DNA from: Tachypleus tridentatus
Taxonomy: Eukaryota; Arthropoda; Merostomata; Xiphosura; Limulidae
Assembly (NCBI RefSeq): GCF_004210375.1
Contig: NW_027467782.1
Span: 24,655,276 to 24,719,275, forward strand
DNA: 64,000 bases
Reading direction: 5' to 3'
The position numbers and the translations under genes are program-made. The notes beneath the pieces are model-generated. The model was not told the origin of the DNA. It ran no database searches and saw only the letters and a program-made list of their open reading frames with translations. This document shows, piece after piece, positions 35,542 through 44,717 of this stretch (the first letter of the stretch is position 1; each line of letters opens with the position of its first letter).

Positions 35542-36804
35542 TTACGTCCGCGTAAGTACGTGTTGGTTGAGGTTGTGAGTGTTTAATTTGCGAGTCAGCT
35601 GGAGTTGGTAGTAAAGGTTGTTTGGTGTTGTTTTGGTAGCCGTGAGTTTGATTATTGTTGTTCGTGGTTTTGAAAAGGAATCTGTTGCGTATTTGGGGCA
35701 GCCTTTGTAACTGGCTGCGTGGGGGCCCTGACAGTTAGCGCATCTCACTTGGTTACACTCGTTAGAACACTGAGCGACCTCGTGAGATCCGCCACATCTA
35801 ACACATCTGTCCTTGGCCATACAATTAGTTTTTGTGTGTCCGAACCGTTGACATTTGTAGCATTGGATAATGGGTTTTTGGTGTGTTTTTTCCGGTTCGG
35901 TCGTGTGTCTTTTGAAAAATAAAAAGCAACCGTTTTTTAATAATTTGTCCTGATCGTCTTTTTTGTTGACGGTTACCTTGATCAGTGGCGTTTTTTGTTT
36001 CGTTCTGAATGAGATAATTCTGTTTGATGATACAATGTCGAAGCCTTGAGTTATTAGTTCGTCAATGATTTCATTATCTTCGATGTCGAAATCGACATCT
36101 CTGATAATGACTGTTAGTTTTGGTGTGTTGGTTTCTGGTGTAGTAATAGTGGCTTGAACCCCAAAGGCATCCTTGGGCCAGTGGGCCAAAATATATGAAA
36201 ATTCTTGTGGTTCAGAACATTTAAGCATGATTCTTCCATTAGGAAGACGTTTGATGTCTTTAAACTGAATGCCCGGGTAATAGGCCCTCAGTTGTTTGAC
36301 AATCTGTGGGATGCGTGTTGTGTTATTTACTCCTTCGATGAACAGAGTTGGGATTCTGTAGTAAGGAGAATCGTGTGTTTGTGTGACAGTGGTGGTGTTT
36401 TTAGAATTAGTGGCGATGGTGGTGTTGTTAGTATTCAGGTTATTTTCGTTATTTTTGTTAGAACAAGTGGCTTTGTCGTTATTAACATGGGTTATGTTGT
36501 TAACACTTTGATTTTTAGTACTATTAGTAGCGTCGTTAAGGTTGAGGTTAGTAGAATTGTCGGAAACTATACTTACCATGTCCTTTTTCTTCTTCAGCCT
36601 CCTCTTGTTTGATGTCGCGTTTGTTTCTTGAAATTCTCGTCTCGGTGATTCTTCAGCTCCTGAGTGTTCGCTTTCAGAACTCTCTGTTGAACTACTCAGA
36701 GATTCTGAGGCTGGTCCTTCGATCGCTTTGTTAAGCATATCCATTATCTCTTCGTTCGAAAGGGCTTTTCCGTTGGATCGCGTTGCGATCTTCCTTCGCT
36801 TCAT
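35542..36804 (-). CDS. Jockey-like LINE ORF1 (gag-like, three zinc knuckles), intact 420 codons
   Basis: An uninterrupted 420-aa frame, the longest in the window. Residues 1-150 are disordered, rich in Ser/Glu and then Asn/Thr. About residues 155-300 resemble the RRM-like region of Jockey-superfamily ORF1 (RIPTLFIEGV.., LPNGRIMLKC, ILAHWPKDAFG, PKLTVIIRDVDFDI). Around 315-370 lie CCHC knuckles: CYKCQRFGHTKTNC, CVRCGGSHEVAQC, CANCQGPHAASYKGC. The protein would bind the element RNA and form the retrotransposition particle. The start Met has a short upstream leader to about 36830. ORF2 on the same strand is broken, so the copy could not move alone, but its ORF1 is open. Homologous to the broken ORF1 near 57.7 kb. 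Confidence 0.85.
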   Translation of the reverse strand: MKRRKIATRSNGKALSNEEIMDMLNKAIEGPASESLSSSTESSESEHSGAEESPRREFQETNATSNKRRLKKKKDMVSIVSDNSTNLNLNDATNSTKNQSVNNITHVNNDKATCSNKNNENNLNTNNTTIATNSKNTTTVTQTHDSPYYRIPTLFIEGVNNTTRIPQIVKQLRAYYPGIQFKDIKRLPNGRIMLKCSEPQEFSYILAHWPKDAFGVQATITTPETNTPKLTVIIRDVDFDIEDNEIIDELITQGFDIVSSNRIISFRTKQKTPLIKVTVNKKDDQDKLLKNGCFLFFKRHTTEPEKTHQKPIIQCYKCQRFGHTKTNCMAKDRCVRCGGSHEVAQCSNECNQVRCANCQGPHAASYKGCPKYATDSFSKPRTTIIKLTATKTTPNNLYYQLQLTRKLNTHNLNQHVLTRT

Positions 36805-36869
36805 CTTGTTTTACTAGTCCTGATAAGGACTAAGGGTTAACCTTTTTGAGTAAAACTTGGGAGTTATGC

Positions 36870-37400
36870 ACTTCAACAAATACCTAGTCTTCAATGTACG
36901 TGTCTCGCAGCTCTTGACTTAAACGTCTGCTCTGCTTGACGGCGACCTTGAAAACTCCAACTCTCTTTACATTGTCTGATCTGTCACTTATATCCTCCGT
37001 GTGTGTCACTGGGTAGCATAATCTTACTCTCTTCTCCTTCCTTAACACACTGGTTATTGTACACACATGTCTATTCAAAGAATCACCTATAACTATATCC
37101 TCCTTTAGTTTTTCTTCCATCCAATAGTTCCTCATCTTCAGATTTAACATAATTGGCACATTGTAACTAACTTCATTACGTTTTACTTTGATACTGTTCG
37201 TTTTACCTTCCTGAAAGTTACTGTTAGTTGATTTATCCCTTTTCATGCAAAACTTAAGCTCCTCCTCAAATCCTGCTGTCATTTCTCTTTATCTATTGCC
37301 TTAACTTTATTAAGATGGCCTCTAATTTCTCCTCCAACCTAGAAACGCTACATATAACTTGTATATGTTCATCACTAGTTATCTTAAAGTATATGATAGT
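36870..37400 (-). pseudogene. CR1-like LINE ORF1 fragment, SGNH-hydrolase start
   Basis: On the minus strand, a short helical piece (RLEEKLEAILIKLRQ, about 37350-37300) precedes a 132-aa frame (37282-36884). That frame holds DIVIGDSLNRHVCTI, then RVRLCYPVTHTEDISDR. The GDS block with nucleophile Ser and the CYPG.. block are the opening of the esterase-like ORF1 of CR1 LINEs; here CYPG has become CYPV. The piece ends where the 5' leader of the Jockey-like LINE begins, so the Jockey-like element probably landed in, or beside, this older CR1 copy. The rest of ORF1 is not recognisable on the other side. Confidence 0.7.
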
Positions 37401-38128
37401 TTCAAGTTCCAAAATAAAACACACACAATGTACTCAATACATGTAACAGCTGTGAACACTTAACTCCTACAATGGTCTGAACCACTGTATTTATAATTAT
37501 GGTCTGACAATAAATATTCAGTACCAAATACCCTTAGTCTATTGTTAACACTAATGTTTAAAAAACAGTTATTAAGGACGTATTCACATGACAACGTTTC
37601 ACAAGAAAATCATGAAAAATATCTTTATTATATCTGTGGGATCCAAATTTAGACAGTGGTTTCTGTTTCAACGCGTCGACCACAATGATAAACATAGTAT
37701 ATACAATATTGTCAATACTCTGAGAACTACAGTACGTCTTGGTTGTAAGTTCACCTTTCACAGTTCTTCTTCACGAAGATTTTTATATTATATGGAGGTT
37801 ATCCTGATGGGTTAAAATACTCTATTTTTTGATTTCATCGAAAGTAAACATAAACCCAGTAGTGACTACTGGATTTATGGCTCGGATCCAGGTTGACGAT
37901 TATAACTGTTTTTCTGCATGGTCAGGTTGGTAATCACTGGTAAATATATGCCCTCAAACTTTTTTATGTACATGAATCTTGTGTGAGTATGAAATATATT
38001 TCTAATTTCATAGCTTTTACATATCGGATACAATGTTTCTAGACATAGAGACTTCTAAAACTGAATGAAATTCTGCATATCTTAGAACATTTATAATATT
38101 TCAATTTGTAAATTTCCATGTTACACCA

Positions 38129-38180
38129 AGTTAAAGTAAAAATCTGAGGAAGATAGATGGGCTGTAAGATCAAAGGCAAC
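38129..38180 (+). repeat. 52-bp direct repeat, copy 1
   Basis: Starts 'agttaaagtaaaaatctgag' and ends 'gatcaaaggcaac'. It is base-for-base identical to 38786-38837, with unrelated flanks. It matches no element I recognise. Confidence 0.9.
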
Positions 38181-38785
38181 GAGTGTATATCGTCCCGTGT
38201 ATTCGTCATATCTTATATCGATTTCTTGATCTTAAAATTGTTTTCTGTTGCATTAAATATTTCATAAAGCTCTTGTCACGTTGTCTCTCCCTCCATAAAA
38301 GGCACCTGGTAGATCAAGGCATGAAAGTACTGCCTCGTCCCTAAAGAAATTCATTAAATCTGTATAATTAGACTTCATTTTCTTAAACATTATCTCCAAT
38401 ATTGTTATGACCTCTTATCCTAAAGTTTTCCATAGTTTACATTTATCAAATATACGATTTCAACTAAACCACATGGGTCCATTTAGAACGACATTCTTTG
38501 TGTCAATGTCATAACATTTATTACAGCCATGTTAGTGGCACCCGCAAAACTCGCGTATCATATTTTATTCCATGCAGAAACATTCTGGTCTATAATTCAA
38601 GATTTGTTTCTCTTCACAGTTATGAACATGTGGTATATTTACTTCACTGGGCTTTTGTAAACAATCTAACCATTGAATATTTACTTGGCTGTACTTTTTG
38701 GTGGTAAGGTATTAACGATTAGGTATGAGAGCTATCGACCGTAGTGACATAAACCTCTGAATCCAGTCATACATATGGTAACAGT

Positions 38786-38837
38786 AGTTAAAGTAAAAAT
38801 CTGAGGAAGATAGATGGGCTGTAAGATCAAAGGCAAC
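38786..38837 (+). repeat. 52-bp direct repeat, copy 2
   Basis: Identical to 38129-38180, same orientation, with starts 657 bp apart. The sequence between holds no recognised gene. Confidence 0.9.
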
Positions 38838-39954
38838 TGCTTCAGAAAACTAGATAGGTGTGTGGTCATATAGAATTCCAGTTTCATCAGCCACTTATCC
38901 TATGAACGTATGCAATCGTTAAACTGTTTCTGTAAATTTTTTTTTCAAAGTCATTTAAAATCAACCAGTCGTGGCGCCACTTCTCAAATATTTGGAGAAA
39001 CAAGATTGCGTTAACATTTAAATAAGACTTTCAAATAAAATGCAATTAATTTTTCATATATAAAAGAAAAGGATTTAAGGCCTAAGGGTGAAAACAGGTC
39101 TTCTTATTGAATGCATTTTTATTTTTTATCGTACTTTTCAAGGGTGTCATTGTTTAATGGTTACTGTTTTGGATAATCGAAAAGATGCAGTTTCAAAGTC
39201 TTCCTGCCTCTAATGACAAGTCATTGTGCCCTTAATCAATAAGTTTTGCCCCAAATGTGCTTCAGTCTATCAAAATGTAAAATTTGTCTTACAGTTAACA
39301 GAAGGACCAACATCCGTCCAGGAGGAACGTGTAAACATTTCCATCTGCTCTCGTTACAGAAAACTGCGGCTAAACATCCAATCAAATCAAATCCTGGTAT
39401 GTAGTCAGAATTTAATTGAAGTTTCTCTTCGCTTCTTCATTGAATTGTGCAATAAATAAAACTCAGGAGACATTACTATGTTTTTCGTGTTCTTTATTTC
39501 CTTTACTGGGTTCCCGAGAACAAGCGAGAAGAGAAGCCGATAAGCCAGACCAGAAATGTGTCATCTTCCTCATGTTGAAGTGAATAGAAACTTTAAGGCC
39601 GAGAAAAAACATAAGAGCAGAAACATTGTTTATTAACAATTCAGAGTTACAAAAACGATGAATCTTACAGAGAACAATCAATAAGAGGAGAGATTACAAT
39701 TTAGCAACAATAGATACGACAAGTCAATAACTTACAAACTACATAATTATTCAACTCGTATTCTATTCTGTATTCCTAGCAATGTGTATGAGCAGTTGTA
39801 TTTATACACAAGTTACTTGTTTAGATGGAAAAGCTATTGAAAAAATAGGTTACCTACCCCACTGCTTAGTGCTCTTTATTTATAGCCTGAATAGCAATTT
39901 TATGCTTCTAGTGGGGGGAGATACATATAATAAAAAGAAAATTGATATTATTTT

Positions 39955-40032
39955 TGGAATTAAGCACTAAGCCACACAATTGGCTAGCTGTACTCTACCT
40001 ACAACGGGTATCAAAACCCGGTTTCCTAGCGA
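39955..40032 (-). repeat. tRNA-derived SINE, family B (fragment)
   Basis: On the minus strand it reads 'aaaccgggttttgataccc', the family-B box-B-like core, then 'agccaattgtgtggct' and 'tagtgcttaatt'. Only the central and 3' parts are present. It is directly followed by a family-A copy in the opposite orientation. Confidence 0.65.
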
Positions 40033-40033
40033 T

Positions 40034-40252
40034 ATGAATCCTCGTCACACCAAATGTGCTCGTCCTTTCAGCCGTGGAGGCGTTATAATATGACGGTTAA
40101 TCCCACTATTAATTGGTAAAAAGAGTAGCCCAAAAGTTGGCGGTGGATGGTGATGAGTAACTGTCTTCTCTTTGGTCTTACACTGCTAAATTAGGAACGG
40201 TTAGCGTAGATAGCCCTCGTGTAGCTTTGCGCGAAATTAAGAAACAAACAAT
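40034..40252 (+). repeat. tRNA-derived SINE, family A (5'-truncated head)
   Basis: Begins within the head ('aatcctcgtcacaccaaatg'). It continues with 'tttcagccgtggaggcgtta', 'ttggtaaaaagagtagccca', 'ctgctaaattaggaacggtt', and ends 'gctttgcgcgaaattaagaa' with an A-rich tail. It is closer to the family norm than the copies at 10.5 and 12.4 kb, so probably younger. Confidence 0.85.
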
Positions 40253-41208
40253 AGTATGACGGATTAACTGTTGCATATTTATTTTCATATCGATGCTTTT
40301 TCAGTTAAATATATATTTAAAAACGCATAAAACTTATACTGTTAAATTTATATTGCAAAATTCCCGCCTATTCATTAAATTTGTAGAAGGTTCTTGAGTG
40401 TAAGAATCAACAATATATTACGTGAATATGTAAAATAATAGTGATCGCCAGCATTGTTATTTTAGCTAAAGTTTCTAGCAATTCTCCTCTCAAGCTTATA
40501 AAAGATAGTCAACGCAATACGCGAAGAGAAAGTATATAATCTTAGTTTGCTACAACTGGTATACGATAAACCTCGGAAGCTGTAACTGTGATTAACGCTT
40601 ATTAATCGGAAAACTACAGATATTTGACCAGAAAATTTATAGATTTCGAAATTTACAAGCCGTTTAACTTCAGAGGAATACCATCGAACGTTAATATTTC
40701 TACGAAGACATTATATAACTTTGGTGTGATTAGTGAAGAGCTAGCTAATTCCTCGTTAAGTGAACTGTACCGATACCAACTCGAAATTAATTTGTTCATC
40801 GTAAACTGTCGATGAAATATTCAGTTCCAGACCAGATAGAAGCCTCAATATTGTTTGTAACTTTGTAAAACATTTATATATAAATCATTATTTGTAATAA
40901 CAGTTATTATAAATTATATTATTACTTGTATATTAAAATATTTTTGTATCAAGAAAGAAAACTGTGTGTATCAATCTTGTTGAAAAGTAACATAAATTTA
41001 ATGCATATGAATATTTAATTAACTACTAAATTCAAATTAAAATGACTGGTTATTTGAAATAGTAATGTGTAACGTACGTAACATAATAAATCGGATACTT
41101 GTCAGAAATAAATTATAATATGTAGCAATAGGGACCCAGTGTTTTAAGAACTGTAAAAGAAGAAAAAAAATACGAAAGCATACAAGACCTGATATTCGAG
41201 ATGTTTCT
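40253..41208. other. no gene recognised; one unexplained open stretch
   Basis: An open frame at about 40600-40815 (+) reads through FIDFEIYKPFNFRGIPSNVN and ends in IVNCR. Its composition is less low-complexity than most open stretches here, but I recognise no domain and see no clear acceptor at its left edge. I do not call it as a gene. Confidence 0.25.
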
Positions 41209-41476
41209 TTGTGTGAATTTCGCTCAAAGCTACACAAGAGCTATCCGCGCTAGCCGTCTCTAATTTAGCCGTGTAAGACAAGAGGGAAGGCAGCTAGTTA
41301 TCATCACCCCCCGCCAACTCTTTGGCTACTCTTTTATCAACGAATAGTTGGACTTACCGCAACACTATAACGCCCCCACGGCTGAAAGGGCGAGCATGTT
41401 TGGTGCGATGGGGATTCGATCCTGCGACCCTCAGATTACGAGTCAAACGCTTTACCCCACCTAGCCATGCCGGGCC
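41209..41476 (-). repeat. tRNA-derived SINE, family A
   Basis: Full copy on the minus strand. On the + strand it starts 'tttgtgtgaatttcgctcaa', passes through 'gagggaaggcagctagtta' and 'cgcccccacggctgaaagg', and ends with box B 'gggattcgatcctgcg' and the head 'ccatgccgggcc'. Confidence 0.88.
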
Positions 41477-41854
41477 GTATTCGAAATTAACTGCTAAAAG
41501 TCATGGTTCATCAGATTATTTGTGACGTCATCCATCTAAGATATTAAAAATCATCTGGTAAACTCTGAATCATAATTGTTAAAACAATAGACACTGTTAG
41601 ATATGTCGACGTAACTTTTCGAGCCATAGAAGCATTTTTGAACTTTTATATAATACCTCATACGTTAACAGAGACAATACTACACACACTTGGATATGTA
41701 TTTTACAGGAATGATACATCTGTTCCTTCATTCCGAAGTCATTGTTATGATGAAAAGGCTTCGATGGTATGGCAGCACAGGTCAATGAAGTTGGGAGGAG
41801 GGCAATTTATACTTATTGTTATGGTCCTGTGTTAAAGCTTGCCTGTGTGTGTGT

Positions 41855-41968
41855 TTTTTTCTTATAGCAAAGCCACATCAGGATATCTGCTGAGCCCACC
41901 GTGGTGAATCGAACCCCTGATTTTAGCGTTGTAAATCCGTAAACTTATCTCTGTACTAGCGGGGAGCA
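41855..41968 (-). repeat. tRNA-derived SINE, family B
   Basis: Minus-strand copy. On the + strand: 'agcaaagccacatcaggat', 'gagcccaccgtggtgaatcg', 'gattttagcgttgtaaatcc', 'actagcgggg', the mirror of the family-B order. Confidence 0.7.
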
Positions 41969-43266
41969 AACCTTGCCTGTAAGGACATCTGTAGCAAGCT
42001 GTTATTATAAAAAGTTGTTTTTAACACTGCATAGGAAATCATTAAGCTGGTAAAATGAATCTATGAAATAAAAACAATTTTAAGCAAATAAACCAAGATG
42101 GTGTTGGTATCACAATATTCTGTCAGGTGGATAGCAAGTGATGTCTGTCAAATCTTGGGAGATTCACATTGACCAAATTACTGGAATCCAGAAATCAGTT
42201 TAATGATATCCATGCATGAGTGAAGTGCGAAGGACAAAAAACATGCCCCCCCCCGAAAATGTTGTCAACTTGTTATATCTTTTATTTCATAACAGAAAAA
42301 TGTGTAAAACTATATGTTTTTAGAACGCATTCGACGAGACCTGTTCAAATATGATCTCAAATCTTACTTTTAACACCGGCTTTCGTAAATACCTGAACTT
42401 TTATTATTTTAGTTACATTTTTTCATATGAAGTGTTGTCCACCTACTGTAGTTTCTTTTTAGAAATAATTCCAATTATTCTACAAAATTAACAGACAAGC
42501 TTCTCTGCAATAATCTAACATAAAAATGAAATTCAAAATGACACAAACCAATTTCACAATGTCATTTATAAAATTCTTAAGTGAAAATATAATTCATGCA
42601 ACTGCAACAATTTCAAATTCTAGGCAAGGAAATATCTATTTTGAAATAGTTGAATAATAACCACTTGATTTATAACTAAAAACCCTTTTACAGTCATGAT
42701 TGTCAACTGTTTTTGGATATGGTTATTTGAAAAATACGTGTTTTATACTTTAGAAGACCAATAAGGTTAAATAATATATTGTACACATAGTGAAATTTTG
42801 AAAGATACAGAAATATAACTTCTGGTTTTTCTGTGAATTTACTTGCTTTAGCCTAAGGCGAATACATGGGTCAAAGCTATCTAAACTTGCCTTCAGCTGA
42901 TATGCTTCGGTAATATGTTGAAATAGCCCACACTATTTGTGTGTGTGAAACAGGTTATTTGGTCTCAAAATCGTTTGATGGCAAACATATAACAGAAAAC
43001 AATGGTAAGTGTTACTTATGTAAAGTTGTATATGATCACTTTTGGCAATCAGGGTTCATCAAGCTTTTAGCCTAGATGCAAATACTTTTCAATCAGCAAG
43101 AATCATAATCTGTTAAGTTTCCTACAGAAAGTTATGAACATAGTTTTATAATGTTTTACTTGTAAAATAGGAAGAGAAGGTGCATTAAAATCCTACAAAA
43201 CAATAGAAATATTGTCCTTTGTAACACTGACCGCCTCAAGTAACATTATCAATAGTAAGACTTTCT
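41969..43266. other. no gene seen; AT-rich spacer
   Basis: I see no recognisable feature apart from a short C run near 42246. Confidence 0.45.
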
Positions 43267-43488
43267 GGCATGGCCAGGTGGTTAGGGCGCTCGACTTATA
43301 ATCTAAGGGTCGCAGGTTTAAATCCCCTTCGCATCAAACATGCTCTCCTTTTCAGCTGTGGGGGCGTTATAATGTTGCGGTCAATTACATTATGAGTTGG
43401 TGAAAGAGTAGCTGAAGAGTTGACGGTGTGTGGTGATGGCTGGCTGCCTTCCCTCTAATTTTACACTGCTAAATTAGGAAGGAGGTAT
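43267..43488 (+). repeat. tRNA-derived SINE, family A (3'-truncated)
   Basis: Head 'ggcatggccaggtggttagg', box B 'gcaggtttaaatcccc', 'tgggggcgttataatgttg', 'ctgccttccctctaatttta', ending at 'gctaaattagga' without the usual 3' part. Confidence 0.85.
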
Positions 43489-43509
43489 AATATGAGCAAC
43501 ACCTACATT

Positions 43510-44450
43510 GAATATATATATAAACTGAAATTTGCTGTTTGCATAAGTATTAAGCCCCTTCAGTTAGTACTTTGTAGAAGTACTATGTGAGCATTTCTGG
43601 ATAATCCTCTGCCAGCTTTGCAATACAAGATGTTTTGACAGTTTCGTTGGGAAATATTGATGGAAAGCAATATTTAAGTCTCACCAAACATCTTCTATTG
43701 GATTGAAGTCAAAATTTTAACTGGATTATTCCAGAACATTCACATTCTTCTTTTGAAACCGCTCCAGTGTGGCTTTTATCTTGTGCTTCAGGTCATTGTC
43801 CTGAAATGTAAATTTTTGACCTAGTTTGAGATTCTTTGCTGACTTAAGCAGGTTTTTATTCTAGAATTTTTCTGTACATTGCATCATTTATTTCTTACCC
43901 TCCTCAGTAGCACAGAGGTAAGTCTGGGGACTTACACCACTAGAAACCGGGTTGTGATACCTGAGTGGTGGGCAGAGAACAGATAGCCTATTGTATATCT
44001 TTATGATTAACTTGACCAAACAAATATTTATCTCAATCCTGACAAACTTTTCAGTTCCTGCATCCCCTTCATTACATTCTGCTGCCACCATGCTTGACAG
44101 TTGGGATGGTGTTGAAAGGACGATGTGCTGTGTTGTGCTTGCTCTAGACGTAATGCTTTTAATTTAAATAAAAAAAAAGACTCAATTTGTGTCTTGCCTG
44201 ACCAAAGAAAAAAAAGCAAAACCCGCGACATGTTTTCAATATCATTTACATGCTTTGCTACAAACTCAGTACTAGATTTCAAATGGTTCTTTTCAGTAAC
44301 AGCTTCTTTCTTGCCACTTGCCCATCAGGTCAGTTTGTGTAAGAACCGGATATTGTCGATGTATGAACACTAAATCTCGTATCATAAATGGAATTTTGCA
44401 CATCTTTCAAATTCACTGTTAGCTTCATAGTGACATCTTAATTTAAAATG
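43510..44450 (-). pseudogene. Tc1-like transposase relic, split by a SINE
   Basis: Minus-strand frames show a Tc1/mariner-type transposase. Near 44110-44030 there is SMVAAECNEGDAGTEKFVRI, corresponding to the VWGCMAA.GTGKLV block. After the SINE come a NDAMYRKIL-like piece and then KNLLKSAKNLKLGQKFTF, QDNDLKHKIKATLERFQKKN with the second catalytic Asp (about 43800), and FNPIEDVW.DL with the catalytic Glu (about 43690), plus a C-terminal tail to about 43540. The SINE at 43893-44015 interrupts the frame and may be flanked by short duplicates of 'atttattc'-type sequence. Many stops are present and the N-terminal DNA-binding part is not clear. Confidence 0.75.
43893..44015 (+). repeat. tRNA-derived SINE, family B, inserted in a Tc1-like relic
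   Basis: 'tcctcagtagcacagaggta', 'ggggacttacaccactagaa', box-B-like 'ggttgtgatacctgagtgg', 'gcagagaacagatagcc', then a degenerate tail. It interrupts the Tc1 transposase frame. The flanks 'catttatttc' (left) and 'tatttatctc' (right) look like diverged target duplications. Confidence 0.72.
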
Positions 44451-44496
44451 GCCGTATGATCTCTGTAGTTATGAAGCGGTCTGAAGCACATTCTAC

Positions 44497-44536
44497 TTTG
44501 TTTGTTTTTTTAATTTTGCGCAAAGCTACGCAAGGA
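44497..44536 (-). repeat. SINE family A, 3' tail fragment
   Basis: On the + strand, 'tttgtttgtttttttaattt' then 'tgcgcaaagctacgcaagga': just the tail end of a family-A copy. Confidence 0.6.
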
Positions 44537-44559
44537 CATCAGAATAAAAGCATCATCTG

Positions 44560-44705
44560 TTCAAGCCACAACTCACATTGTGAAGATCAAGAAACTTTCT
44601 AAACAAGTCATGGATAAAGTGGTAAAGAAACATTGATCAGAAGAAGGTTACAAGAAAATTTCAAAGTTGCTAATTATTTTTTCGAGTACGACAAAAGTCC
44701 ATCAT
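44560..44705 (+). pseudogene. Tc1-like transposase N-terminal fragment
   Basis: The + frame reads KIKKLSKQVMDKVVKKH, a stop, then SEEGYKKISKLL, the opening helix-turn-helix of Tc1-type transposases (ELS..+..V+.H..G.GYKKIS). It lies in the opposite orientation to the Tc1 relic to its left, so it is a separate fragment or an inverted end. The hAT-like frame begins directly after it. Confidence 0.6.
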
Positions 44706-44717
44706 TAACAACGTGGA

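Larger units (their letters stand above)
37401..39954. other. no gene seen; contains an identical 52-bp pair
   Basis: No exon or known element is recognisable. Two identical 52-bp segments at 38129 and 38786 are listed separately. Open stretches of 60-77 codons here are what AT-rich random DNA would give. Confidence 0.45.

Noticed and set aside
36205-36612. 135-codon open frame on the + strand
   Set aside because: Antisense shadow of the intact LINE ORF1.
40624-40815. 63-codon open frame as a small gene
   Set aside because: No recognised domain, no ATG at its start and no clear splice acceptor. Left as unexplained.
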